Part shown: piece by piece, positions 1-7,678 of the stretch
Layout: the number at the start of each line of letters is the position of its first letter
Numbering within the stretch: the first letter of the stretch is position 1
Made by a program: the position numbers and the translations under genes
DNA from: Frigoribacterium sp. MEB024
GTDB lineage: Bacteria; Actinomycetota; Actinomycetes; Actinomycetales; Microbacteriaceae
Length of the DNA: 64,000 nucleotides
Direction: 5' to 3'
Assembly (NCBI RefSeq): GCF_000878135.1
Contig: NZ_JXQZ01000027.1
Coordinates: 37,494-101,493 of the forward strand
The notes under the pieces: generated by a model
What the model was told of the DNA's origin: nothing
What the model saw: only the letters and a program-made list of their open reading frames with translations
Database searches by the model: none

Positions 1-1
1 C

Positions 2-136
2 CTGCTGCACGACGCCCTTGATGCTGCCGCGGCTACAGGCCGTGATAACTCACTCCTCGTCGGAACGTGGGACGCGGTCGGCTTGTTCCGTCGCTTGGAC
101 AATGCCGCCGAAGGACTTGGAATCTCACCGGAGTAG
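2..136 (+). CDS. C-terminal end of an unidentified protein (partial)
   Basis: An open frame enters from the left edge and ends at TAG 134-136, giving 44 residues that end in GLGISPE. The visible part is rich in Ala, Asp and Leu and has the composition of a soluble globular protein end (for example LLVGTWDAVGLFRRLDNAAE). I do not recognise the family. It lies on the same strand as the decayed gene at 697 and the metallo-hydrolase at 1522, in the same lower-GC patch, so it may belong to the same acquired block. The start and most of the gene lie outside the window. Confidence 0.55.
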   Translation: MLHDALDAAAATGRDNSLLVGTWDAVGLFRRLDNAAEGLGISPE

Positions 137-696
137 ATCGGCCATGACGCTGCGCTCCTTATCCGGCTGAAAAAGATCGAGACTGGCCACCGCTGTTGGC
201 CAGGCCAGGCCAGCGCCTCAGTCGCCTGGACGCCTACGCCTACGCGGCCGAGCATGGTGCCGCCATTGATGCCGTGCCGTGCACGTCATACGAGTACTGC
301 GCGGGACGCGGTCCGACGCTGTGGGCCGGGAACTCGGGTACGTCGATCGCGCGTCCTGAAACGGCTGTGAGGGCAAGGGCGGCTGCCTGGCGTCCAGGCC
401 AGCTTCGTCCAGGACAATGGCGGCTTCGAAATTTAGCGACGGGTACAGGCAGTCGCTGCAATGTCGGCGATTGTCCGTACATTCGTCGACGTCAGACCCA
501 ACGCTACGGAAGGATGCACGATGACCCTTACGATCGCGCTCAGCCACTAGGCCGAAACTCTCGTCGAGGGCACCAGCAATGGCGACAGCAGCACGGATGT
601 CCTCAGGCCGGCTGAGCGTGCAGCAGAGCTACCTGTACTCGCATGGGTTCCATAGAACGTCCTTCATGTCGACCTCGGCTTCAGACAAACGGGAAG
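137..696. other. 560-bp stretch without an intact gene
   Basis: No frame on either strand here has convincing codon usage or a recognisable product. Base composition is mixed and lower in GC than the rest of the window. Short open stretches end quickly and have no ribosome-binding site. Given the broken gene immediately downstream, decayed coding sequence is the simplest reading. Confidence 0.5.
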
Positions 697-1339
697 ATGT
701 CGTGGTCCGAAGAGGTGATGCCGCACCTCCGCTCCATGGGCGACGCGTACTTCACCAACTTGCTCGATTTCCTCGCCGCGAGCGGACGCTTCCCCAGCGG
801 ACTGGAACACCCCCTCAGCAGATACTTAGCGAGGGAGGCTCTGCCTGGACAGTCGTGCGGTGGAACCGAACCGAACCGCAGCGCGGCTGGCGAAGCGAGT
901 CCGCAATGGTGTTCTCGAAAGCGTCCAGGGCGTCCTAAAACGCTAAAGATGCCGCGTCCCTGAAACTTCAAGAGGCCTGGCTCGACGCCTATGGCACCAA
1001 CCCTCGAGTCTCCGTTGCGTACAACCACGCGCTCGTTGCCGTCGAGATTGCGGCACTGTCCGTTATCCCACCAAGGTCCCTGAACCGACCCTCGCCAATG
1101 TCTTCTCCATCCTCGAAGCTGACACACCGACCTGGCGACTCGTCTTTCGGCGCAACGACAAAGCGCCAGGAGCCAAGAGTCTCGCCGTGATGCTTCGCAC
1201 TCTCTGGCGCGGCCACGAGAGCGGACATGGCCGGCCCGACTATGCCGATGCCACAGTCAACGAGGCACGCGCCGCTGTCATCCTCGCTGCCACCTTGGTG
1301 CAGTGGTTCACCTCGGGGGTTGTCGCGCCTGTCAACTAG
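697..1339 (+). pseudogene. Frameshifted gene with HEPN/abortive-infection-like C-terminus
   Basis: The gene appears to start at ATG 697 behind GGGAAG. It reads MSWSEEVMPHLRSMGDAYF and continues coherently to about 835. Coherent protein then resumes in other frames: NRTAARLAKRVRNGVLESVQ (about 862-935), LKLQEAWLDAYGTNPRVSVA onward (about 960-1070), and a last frame ending at TAG 1337. At least three frameshifts separate these blocks. The last block contains LRTLWRGHESGHGRPDY followed by ARAAVILAATLVQWF. This Arg/His-Gly-His arrangement plus helix resembles the C-terminal HEPN-type domain of abortive-infection proteins. Family assignment is an inference from pattern only. The frameshifts are seen directly, so the gene is presumably dead unless the sequence is wrong. 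Confidence 0.65.
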
Positions 1340-1521
1340 AATTGATGGCCATTCCGCCCGCTGAGACAGGCAGGCGCTCTACGCAGATCATGGCCCGTTA
1401 CGTCGGTGTCGGTCTCGCTGGACTGAACCCAAAAGAGCAGATTAGTAGAAGCGCGACACTAACGCTAGTTCGCCCCTGTGCCGATAGATTGCTACGTGAT
1501 CAAGCTCAGAGTCTCTACTTG

Positions 1522-2763
1522 ATGTCCGGGTCTTCTCTCGCTGCAGCTCCGACAGCAATCAACGCCAAGCGCGTGCAATATCGGGTAGGGCACGGAGGGT
1601 TCCACGCGAGCATCGTAAGACCGATCAAGACAGGTGATTTTGCACCCCTGTCATACGTGTATGACGTCGGTGCCAGTCCGGACGTATCGCTCCTCGGATC
1701 GGCGATCGGCGAGTTCGTTTATGAGATGACGAGTGCCTCTCTCCTTACCTTGGATTTTGTGGTCATCTCACACGTCGACGAAGACCATGTCAATCGCCTT
1801 CCGGCACTCATTAGCGCACTCAAGCGGGCGAACATTTCCGTAGGAACCCTTGTGCTGCCCTGGCTTGGGGGTGCATCAAAGTTGCTCGGTCTCATGAGGC
1901 TTCGCGATAAAGACACGACGGCCATCGCCGCGCAATTGTTACAGTCCGATTCGGCCGTGACACAGTTCGCGGCGAGTCTCGGATTCAGGGATGTGACCTT
2001 CGTCAAGGCGTCGTCGGGCACCATCGACGACAGCCCGGCACCTGACCCCATTCCAGACGGGACCGGAGCAAACCACGTGCCGGTACCAGCGCGGGTGGTC
2101 GACTCCGGAACCGATGTGGCTCCCGCCCACGCTCCGTGGGAAATGCTCGTGGCGCAGCTCGCCGTTCCTGCGGCCATCCTTGACGGGCTAGCTGCGGAGA
2201 TCACGAAGGCCACCGGACTGGATGTCGAGAACGAGGCTGACCGGAGAAAGCTTGTCGACACGAGCAAGACTCGAGCGCAACTTAGAGAGATCCTAGAGGT
2301 GCTGGGGCGGACGCATGATCTTGCGCGCCCTGGAGTGACCCTGACGAACTGGTCGTCTATAAGTTTGCACAGCACATCCACGAACCCGTATGCCCGCCAC
2401 ACGGTGCCAGAGGCGTCAGCACTCAGTTTTTCGGTCAACTGTGAGCATGCGTGGCTTCACACGGGAGATCTACCGTTACACCTCGACGACGTCTGGCAAG
2501 AGTTTGAATCAGAGTGGGACCGCATAGGGGTGGCGCACGAGGTCTGCACCGTGACCGCTCCGCATCATGGGTCCCAACATGGGCACAACATCAATCTCTA
2601 TACACGATTCGTGACGAGCGCCGTTGTCTTCACGTTTGGACTAACCGTCGGGACCCAGCGAGGGGTGCCAAAATGGTCAAAGCTGCTCGACCCCAAGCCG
2701 GTAATGAGACACCTCAGGCTGCACGGCGCTCTAAAGCTCCGCCTCCTAAATAACCGTCCATAG
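1522..2763 (+). CDS. Metallo-beta-lactamase-fold hydrolase
   Basis: This is a 413-residue protein from ATG 1522. The frame stays open upstream to GTG 1303, but that part overlaps the decayed gene before it and carries no domain signal. The metallo-hydrolase motif HVDEDH is at residues 84-89, after a hydrophobic strand (DFVVIS). Matching C-terminal elements are HTGD near residue 313 and APHHGS near 346-351, as in ComEC-tail/Rec2-type and other MBL-fold hydrolases that bind two metal ions. A 100-residue insert separates the two halves. No signal peptide is seen, so it is probably cytoplasmic. Codon use and GC are clearly lower than in later genes, suggesting transfer. The last 30 residues look atypical and may reflect a late frameshift. 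Substrate is unknown; a defence role is possible from the neighbouring HEPN-like remnant. Confidence 0.7.
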   Translation: MSGSSLAAAPTAINAKRVQYRVGHGGFHASIVRPIKTGDFAPLSYVYDVGASPDVSLLGSAIGEFVYEMTSASLLTLDFVVISHVDEDHVNRLPALISALKRANISVGTLVLPWLGGASKLLGLMRLRDKDTTAIAAQLLQSDSAVTQFAASLGFRDVTFVKASSGTIDDSPAPDPIPDGTGANHVPVPARVVDSGTDVAPAHAPWEMLVAQLAVPAAILDGLAAEITKATGLDVENEADRRKLVDTSKTRAQLREILEVLGRTHDLARPGVTLTNWSSISLHSTSTNPYARHTVPEASALSFSVNCEHAWLHTGDLPLHLDDVWQEFESEWDRIGVAHEVCTVTAPHHGSQHGHNINLYTRFVTSAVVFTFGLTVGTQRGVPKWSKLLDPKPVMRHLRLHGALKLRLLNNRP

Positions 2764-2880
2764 GCAAAAAAATCGCGAGCATGTTCAGGGAGGTTGGAGG
2801 CACTGCGCTCGGGGGTGAGGCCAGTAATAATACCGGCTGACGTTCATCCCTCGGGCCCCACCTCAGGGGCCGCGCCAGGC

Positions 2881-3285
2881 TCAGCTGCAGGTGTAGGTGA
2901 CGCCGTCGACGACGTGGGTGCCCGGGCCGAGGTCCGCGCAGGTCTCGAGGAGGGTCGAGGCACCGACGATGGCCGCGACGATGAACGCGAGGGTGAGCAG
3001 CAGCACCACGATCGAGATGATGATGCCAGCGAGCGAGAGGCCGCGGGGCTGACCGGCTCGGCCGAGGCGGCGGAACGAGATCGTGCTCATGATCAGGCCC
3101 GCGATCGCCAGGAAGCCGAAGAACGACAGCACGAAGCCGGCGATCTCGAACCCCCGCGACGGACGCTGGACCGCGCCTCCGTCGGGCCCCGCCCCAGGCG
3201 CCTGCGGCACGCCCCCGTATTGCTGCCCGCCGTACTGCTGGCCCTGCTGCCCCTGCTGCCCGTTCTGGTCGCGTCCGTCAGTCAT
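2881..3285 (-). CDS. DUF4190-like small membrane protein
   Basis: This 134-residue protein has a low-complexity Gln/Gly/Pro N-terminus (residues about 5-40, repeats such as GQQYGG). Two hydrophobic helices follow (about 46-66 and 84-108), separated by a short basic loop (FRRLGRAGQ). The C-terminal extracellular tail carries two Cys (ETCADLG...TYTCS) that could form a disulfide. The pattern of Gln/Gly/Pro-rich cytosolic tail plus two helices is typical of DUF4190-domain proteins, whose function is unknown. It is transcribed away from the regulator at 3441 and sits alone. Confidence 0.75.
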   Translation of the reverse strand: MTDGRDQNGQQGQQGQQYGGQQYGGVPQAPGAGPDGGAVQRPSRGFEIAGFVLSFFGFLAIAGLIMSTISFRRLGRAGQPRGLSLAGIIISIVVLLLTLAFIVAAIVGASTLLETCADLGPGTHVVDGVTYTCS

Positions 3286-3440
3286 CTCGGTCCCCCGTCG
3301 TCGAGTGGTGCTGGTGCCACGACCCTACCGAGGTACTGAGCGAGCGTCACGACCTCCACCTCAGCGTCGCGCCAGGCCCCACCGAACCTGGCCCCGACAG
3401 GGCCTGGTTGCGCCGAACCCCCGTCCGTAGGGTCGGAGGC

Positions 3441-4328
3441 ATGGACAACCGAGCCGAGGTCCGCGACTTCCTCGCCACCCGCCGCGCACGCCTCTCGCCC
3501 GAACAGGCCGGCGTCGTCAGCGCCGGCGGCCAGCGACGCGTCCCCGGACTCCGCCGCGACGAGGTCGCCCGCCTCGCCGGCGTCAGCGTCGACTACTACA
3601 CCCGTCTCGAACGCGGCAACCTCGGCGGAGTCTCCGACAGCGTCCTCGACGCCATCGCCCGCGCCCTCGGCCTGGACCAGGCCGAAACCGACCATCTCTA
3701 CGACCTCGCCCGCGCCTCCGTTCCCTCCCGCCGCAGGCCCCCGGTCACCAGCGAACAGAAGATCGCCCAGTCCCCGGTGCAACACATGCTCGACGCCATG
3801 ACCGGCGCCGTCGCGATGGTCACCAACACCCGCATGGACCTCGTCGCCGCCAACGCCCTCGGCTTCGCCCTGTACTCCGACATGTACCGCAGCACCCTGC
3901 GCCCCGCCAACCACTCGCGCTACATCTTCCTCGACCCCGGCGCCCACGACTTCTACCCCGACTGGGAGCGCGCGGCCGCCGTCAACGTCGCCATCCTCCG
4001 ACGCGACGCCGGCCGCAACCCCCACGACGCCGGCATCGCCGCCCTCATCGGCGAGCTGTCCATCCGCAGCGACGAGTTCCGCGCCCGCTGGGCCGCCCAC
4101 GACGTCCGCCGCCACTACACCGGCGCCAAGGAGTTCCGGCACCCGGCCGTCGGCCTATTCGCGCTGGACTTCCAGGTGATGGAACTCCAGGACACCCCCG
4201 GGCACTCGCTCACCGTCTACACGGCCGTCCCGGGCTCCGCGTCCGACGAGGGGCTGCGCCTCCTCGCCTCGTGGGCGGCGACCGAGAACGTCGTCGAACG
4301 CGCCCGGTCCGCCGACCCCGTCACCTGA
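3441..4328 (+). CDS. XRE-family regulator with MmyB-like ligand-binding domain
   Basis: A 295-residue transcription regulator starting at ATG 3441 behind GGAGG. Residues about 10-80 form a helix-turn-helix with the hallmark RRVPGLRRDEVARLAGVSVD and YYTRLERGN. The remainder is the MmyB-like PAS-type ligand-binding domain (PF17765-like) with NALGFALYSDM and the conserved ARWAAHDVRRH segment. Members usually repress or activate an adjacent oxidoreductase or exporter in response to a small hydrophobic ligand. Here the MFS exporter begins 78 bp downstream on the same strand, so it is the likely target. Two paralogues occur at 10362 and 42712. Confidence 0.9.
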   Translation: MDNRAEVRDFLATRRARLSPEQAGVVSAGGQRRVPGLRRDEVARLAGVSVDYYTRLERGNLGGVSDSVLDAIARALGLDQAETDHLYDLARASVPSRRRPPVTSEQKIAQSPVQHMLDAMTGAVAMVTNTRMDLVAANALGFALYSDMYRSTLRPANHSRYIFLDPGAHDFYPDWERAAAVNVAILRRDAGRNPHDAGIAALIGELSIRSDEFRARWAAHDVRRHYTGAKEFRHPAVGLFALDFQVMELQDTPGHSLTVYTAVPGSASDEGLRLLASWAATENVVERARSADPVT

Positions 4329-4405
4329 CCCGCGCCTCCTTCTTCCTCCCGCACCACTGGGCCCACCCCCAGGAGGCGCATCCCCGCGCCCGAAAGGACC
4401 TCACC

Positions 4406-5617
4406 ATGTCGACAGCCCCCGTCCCCACCCGCGTGCCCCGCGCCTCCGTCGCCGGAGGGCCCGGCGAGCGGCTGCCGGTGTTCTCGCTGGTCGTCCTGGC
4501 GACGATGGGGTTCATCCTCGTCGCGATGGAGACGATGCCGGCGGGCCTGCTACCCGTCATCGCGAACGGCCTCGACACGAGCGAGGGGGCCGTGGGACTG
4601 CTCATCAGCGCCTACGCACTCGGGACCGTCGTGGCGACCGTGCCGGCCATCACGTTGACCCGGGGGATGCGTCGCAAGCCGCTCCTCCTGATCGCGATCA
4701 CGGGCCTGGTCGTCGCGAACACGGTGACGGCGCTCTCGCCCGTCATCGCCCTCGCCCTCGTGTCGCGGTTCGTGGCCGGCGCGTTCTCGGGCGTCATCTG
4801 GGGCATGCTCGCGGCCTACGGTCGGCGGATCAGCCCGCCCGACCGTGCCGGCCTGTCGCTCGCGATCGTCTCGGCGGGTGCGCCCGTCGGCTTCGCGTTC
4901 GGGACGCCGCTGGGCTCGTGGCTCGGGACGGCCTTCGACTGGCGGTGGTCGTTCGGTGGGCTGACCCTGCTCGGGGTCGTCGTCTTCACGCTCGTGGCGA
5001 GCATCGTCCCCGACGCGGCACCGGCACCGGCGGGGGCACGGCTGTCGCTCGGGCGGGTGTTCCGCATCCCGGGGATCGCCGTCATCCTCGCCGTCATCGC
5101 CGCGTGGATGCTGGCGCACAACACGATCTACACGTACGTCTCGCCGTACCTGCGGGCCGGTGGGTCGGGGCTCGGAGTCGACGTCACGCTGCTGATCTAC
5201 GGCATCGCCTCGATCGGCGGGATCGTCGTCACCGGGGCGCTGCTCGACCGGCACCCGCGGGCACTGCTGCACGGCAGCGTCGCGCTGTTCGTCGTCGCGG
5301 GGGTGATCCTGCTCGTCGGGCACGCCTCGGTGCCGGCGGTGGTCGTCGCCGCGGTGCTGTGGGGCGTCACGTTCGGCGGGGCCTCGGCCCAGCTGCAGGC
5401 GGCGCTCACCACGGCAGGTGGCGACAACGCCGACGTCGCGAACGCCTTCCTGCCGGTGGCGTTCAACGTCGCGATCTTCTTCGCGGGGATCGTCGGGGCT
5501 GCCCTGCTGACCGTGGCGGACGGGCTGGTGTTGCCCGTAGTGATGATCGGGTTCGGGGTCGTGGCGTTCGCGCTGACGGTGTACGGGCGGCGCAACGCGT
5601 TCCCCGGGACGCTCTGA
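4406..5617 (+). CDS. MFS drug/sugar efflux transporter
   Basis: A 403-residue integral membrane protein of the major facilitator superfamily, DHA1/AraJ-like. ATG 4406 has GAAAGGACC upstream; in-frame starts further upstream would add a charged, non-membrane leader. About twelve hydrophobic helices are visible. Helix 1 starts VFSLVVLATMGFILVAMETM, typical of arabinose-efflux/chloramphenicol-type permeases, and TRGMRRKPLLL is the cytoplasmic loop 2-3 motif. It probably extrudes a small toxic compound under control of the XRE regulator just upstream. The last 178 bp are repeated at 6921-7098, so the 3' end is duplicated around the following two-gene cassette. Confidence 0.9.
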   Translation: MSTAPVPTRVPRASVAGGPGERLPVFSLVVLATMGFILVAMETMPAGLLPVIANGLDTSEGAVGLLISAYALGTVVATVPAITLTRGMRRKPLLLIAITGLVVANTVTALSPVIALALVSRFVAGAFSGVIWGMLAAYGRRISPPDRAGLSLAIVSAGAPVGFAFGTPLGSWLGTAFDWRWSFGGLTLLGVVVFTLVASIVPDAAPAPAGARLSLGRVFRIPGIAVILAVIAAWMLAHNTIYTYVSPYLRAGGSGLGVDVTLLIYGIASIGGIVVTGALLDRHPRALLHGSVALFVVAGVILLVGHASVPAVVVAAVLWGVTFGGASAQLQAALTTAGGDNADVANAFLPVAFNVAIFFAGIVGAALLTVADGLVLPVVMIGFGVVAFALTVYGRRNAFPGTL

Positions 5618-5621
5618 CCGG
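5444..5621. repeat. 178-bp direct repeat, copy 1 (3' end of MFS gene)
   Basis: This stretch covers the last 58 codons of the MFS gene, its stop and four further bases. It is matched over exactly 178 bp at 6921-7098 with about ten scattered, mostly synonymous differences and no gaps. The pair brackets about 1.3 kb holding two lower-GC genes. Equal length and near-silent divergence suggest two homologous gene ends, not a recent slippage event. Confidence 0.9.
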
Positions 5622-5702
5622 CTCGGCCCTGGGCATCATCGATGCTCACCTCCTCAACGGCAAGGGGAAGAAAGTGCAGCAGATGCAACATCTCGAGGGG
5701 GG

Positions 5703-5732
5703 TTGAAAAAAAAGCAGACCCCTTTGTATGTT
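5703..5732 (+). promoter_or_regulatory. Candidate promoter of the two-gene cassette
   Basis: TTGAAA (5703-5708) and TATGTT (5727-5732) are separated by 18 bp, preceded by G-rich and followed by mixed sequence. A transcript would start near 5739, leaving a short leader with AAGGGGG before ATG 5767. The A-run in the spacer is unlike neighbouring DNA. Inference from sequence only. Confidence 0.5.
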
Positions 5733-5766
5733 TGGGGCTTCAACGCACAGTTCAAGGGGGAATTGC

Positions 5767-6531
5767 ATGAAGAAGCAGATGGTAGGCCTCAGTGTTGCGG
5801 CAGCAGTTTGCGTTTTGGGGACCACGTTGATGGGAGCGCCGGCGATCGCCGCCCCGGCGGGTGTGAGCCAGGTCGAACTCGAGAAGACGAAGTCGTCTCT
5901 CGCAGCTTCCGACATCGCTCCGGCGCAGCAGGCCGAGTTGTTGCAGAAAGTCACAGACGGCGAGCTGTGGGACGCCGCGTCTGGCAAGGCTGCGGTGTCG
6001 TCGACCACGAAGCAGCAGGGCGACTACAAGGTGACGAAGGACGTCTACGCAGACGGTTCCTACACCGAGATGGGCATTGAGCAGGGGCGCCAAGCTAGTC
6101 CCGCCGAACTGCAGGCCATGATCGCTCAGGCAAAGCCGTTCTTGGACGGAACCGCCAAGAGCAATGTCGTGCTGCCCCCCAAGACGGGTGGAGTCTTCAC
6201 TCAAGCCCAGGGCGTCAGCAACTGTGTCTTCGGTAACAATGGAGGCGTTCGCTACGCGCAGAGCTGCCACGTCCACTACCACGGTGTCACGTGGAGTAAC
6301 AGTTTCAACGCGAATTACCAGATCACCCCGACGTCGTCCAAGTCGCAGCTCATCGCGAATTCCAACAAGGTCGTCACCGTGCTGGCCGTCTCGAATGAGA
6401 TCGCGTTCTCACGAAACAACGGCCGCGACATCCGTCACCAGTTCAACCTGTCTGCCGGGGGATGGGGCAACACCCCGTTCTGGCTCGACCTGCGGACGAC
6501 CACCGGTGGGGCATCCGTCGCCCGCGCCTAA
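5767..6531 (+). CDS. Secreted protein of unknown function with two-cysteine C-terminal domain
   Basis: A 254-residue protein from ATG 5767, behind AAGGGGG at a 6-bp spacing; an in-frame ATG at 5728 lies upstream of the best ribosome site. Residues 1-28 are a clear Sec signal peptide (MKKQ, hydrophobic core, APAIAA cut). Residues about 30-130 are Ala/Gln/Lys-rich and probably helical. The C-terminal part has SNCVFG and QSCHVHYHG, then a beta-rich stretch rich in Asn/Ser. The two Cys may form a disulfide outside the cell. I recall similar small secreted actinobacterial proteins with an NC...C pattern but know no proven function. GC is lower than neighbours. The next gene encodes a tiny membrane protein, so a secreted toxin/bacteriocin with immunity partner is one reading. 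Confidence 0.8.
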   Translation: MKKQMVGLSVAAAVCVLGTTLMGAPAIAAPAGVSQVELEKTKSSLAASDIAPAQQAELLQKVTDGELWDAASGKAAVSSTTKQQGDYKVTKDVYADGSYTEMGIEQGRQASPAELQAMIAQAKPFLDGTAKSNVVLPPKTGGVFTQAQGVSNCVFGNNGGVRYAQSCHVHYHGVTWSNSFNANYQITPTSSKSQLIANSNKVVTVLAVSNEIAFSRNNGRDIRHQFNLSAGGWGNTPFWLDLRTTTGGASVARA

Positions 6532-6564
6532 AATAGAACGTAAGTTAGGAAGAAGGAGAACTTC

Positions 6565-6786
6565 ATGTTCGGACTCGCACCACTCGACCTTTTCTGGTCC
6601 GTAGTCCTCTTGGCTGGCTTGGTTCTCCTCGTCAGTGCCATCGTCTCCATCGTTCGCGACAAGGCGATGTCGGCACAGATGATGACCATCTGGCTCATCG
6701 TGGTCGTCGTGGCCCCGGTTGTCGGGCCACTGGTGTGGTTCGCCCTTCGGGGATCGCTTCACAAGAATGCGGCGAGGACCAGCTAA
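6565..6786 (+). CDS. PLDc_N-like small membrane protein
   Basis: This 73-residue protein starts at ATG 6565 behind GAAGGAG, 33 bp after the secreted-protein gene. It has two hydrophobic helices (about 7-28 and 42-62) joined by a basic loop (RDKAMSAQM) and a short tail. The WLIVVVVAPVVGPLVWFALR segment matches the pattern of PLDc_N proteins, the membrane anchor found at the start of cardiolipin synthases and also as stand-alone small proteins near bacteriocin-like genes. It most likely sits in the membrane and forms a functional pair with the upstream product. An immunity role is inferred from context only. Confidence 0.75.
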   Translation: MFGLAPLDLFWSVVLLAGLVLLVSAIVSIVRDKAMSAQMMTIWLIVVVVAPVVGPLVWFALRGSLHKNAARTS

Positions 6787-6803
6787 CCCGCAGATGCGAC
6801 CGG

Positions 6804-6838
6804 GGAGACCGCCATCCGTGCCCGGATGGCGGTCTCTC
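6804..6838 (+). terminator. Hairpin terminator after the cassette
   Basis: AGACCGCCATCCG (6806-6818) pairs perfectly with CGGATGGCGGTCT (6823-6835) across a 4-nt loop, with extra pairs outside. It lies 18 bp after the PLDc_N-like gene and would end the two-gene transcript. Confidence 0.8.
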
Positions 6839-6902
6839 CTGTCTGCGGCACGGCATGCGACGCGACGCCCTGCTCTGTCGAACGGGCGCGCGTCGTGCCG
6901 AC

Positions 6903-7094
6903 GTGACCACCGCAGGGGGCGCCTTCCTGCCGGTGGCGTTCAACGTCGCGATCTTCTTCGCCGGGATCGTCGGGGCCGCCCTGCTGACCGTGGCGGACGG
7001 GCTCGTGCTGCCGGTGCTGATGATCGGGTTCGGGGTCGTGGCGTTGGCGCTGACGGTGTACGGGCGGCGCAACGCGTTCCCCGGGACGCTCTGA
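6903..7094 (+). pseudogene. Remnant 3' end of a second MFS gene
   Basis: An open 64-codon stretch matches the last 71 codons of the MFS gene at 4406-5617, from LTTAGG to NAFPGTL and stop. A 7-codon gap corresponds to DNADVAN. No start-proximal part of the gene is present, so it cannot make a transporter. A strong terminator follows at 7150-7180, whereas none follows the intact gene. This may therefore be the original chromosomal end and the intact gene's end the imported one. Confidence 0.85.
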
Positions 7095-7098
7095 CCGG
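6921..7098. repeat. 178-bp direct repeat, copy 2
   Basis: Second member of the pair described at 5444-5621. Differences include GTGTTG versus GTGCTG codons and one Phe-to-Leu change near the end. Confidence 0.9.
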
Positions 7099-7149
7099 CA
7101 GTTCCTCGACCCGGTGGTCCGGCGGACGGCCGGGATCACGACGACGGCG

Positions 7150-7180
7150 AAGGGGCTCCGCAGATCGTGCGGAGCCCCTT
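7150..7180. terminator. Bidirectional hairpin terminator
   Basis: AAGGGGCTCCGCA (7150-7162) and TGCGGAGCCCCTT (7168-7180) form a perfect 13-bp stem with a 5-nt loop. It separates the MFS remnant on the plus strand from the DUF2255 gene ending at 7206 on the minus strand, so it can serve both directions. Confidence 0.85.
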
Positions 7181-7205
7181 CGTCGAGCCGGTGTCGCAGC
7201 GGCGG

Positions 7206-7577
7206 TCAGCGCGGGCTGATCTTCACCGTCGCCGCGATGGTCTTCGCGGTGAGCATGGGAGGCAGGTACGGGCTGCCGTGGTACTTCGCCTCGTACGCGG
7301 CGTCGACCAGGTCGTCGGCGACCCCCGCAGCGGCCTCGAACGTGACGTCGTGTTCGTCGCCCGCGGCGCGGATGCGTCCTGCTCCCTGCTTCATCGCGGC
7401 TCGGTACCACCGGGACGAGGTCCCGTTGTAGGCGCGGACGAAGAGCGCGTCGTCGACGACCACGGACCAGATCCAGGTGGGGGTGCCGTGGGTCACGCCG
7501 TCGTCCCGCAAGGGAGAGACGTGCAGGTCGTCGGTACCGCCGATGGCGGCCAGGGTGGCTGGGTCGAAGGTGGGCAC
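7206..7577 (-). CDS. DUF2255 family protein
   Basis: A 123-residue protein starting at GTG 7577 (VPTFDPATLAAI), with AAGGAGT just upstream; the longer open frame has a non-conserved leader. The core holds TWIWSVVVDDALFVRAYNG, SSRWYRAA and GRIRA, the signature of DUF2255, a split-barrel-like family related to nitroreductase/deazaflavin-binding folds. No enzymatic activity is established for the family. It lies downstream of the zinc dehydrogenase on the same strand (gap about 100 bp) and probably shares its transcript, ending at the 7150-7180 hairpin. Confidence 0.85.
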   Translation of the reverse strand: MPTFDPATLAAIGGTDDLHVSPLRDDGVTHGTPTWIWSVVVDDALFVRAYNGTSSRWYRAAMKQGAGRIRAAGDEHDVTFEAAAGVADDLVDAAYEAKYHGSPYLPPMLTAKTIAATVKISPR

Positions 7578-7678
7578 CGTGAGACTCCTTCTGAGCTCGA
7601 GGGGAGGGGGAGGTGCGAGACCGTTCGTCCGCGGGGAGGAGGAGGCGCCCGCTCGCTGGACAGGCGCCTCCTCGGTCG

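Noticed and set aside
1303..1521. GTG 1303 as start of the MBL-fold protein
   Set aside because: The extra 73 residues overlap the end of the decayed HEPN-like gene, carry no domain signal, and ATG 1522 gives a normal-length protein.
1..2763. Prophage or integrative element boundary
   Set aside because: Base composition suggests transfer, but no integrase, transposase, tRNA or attachment repeat is visible in the window.
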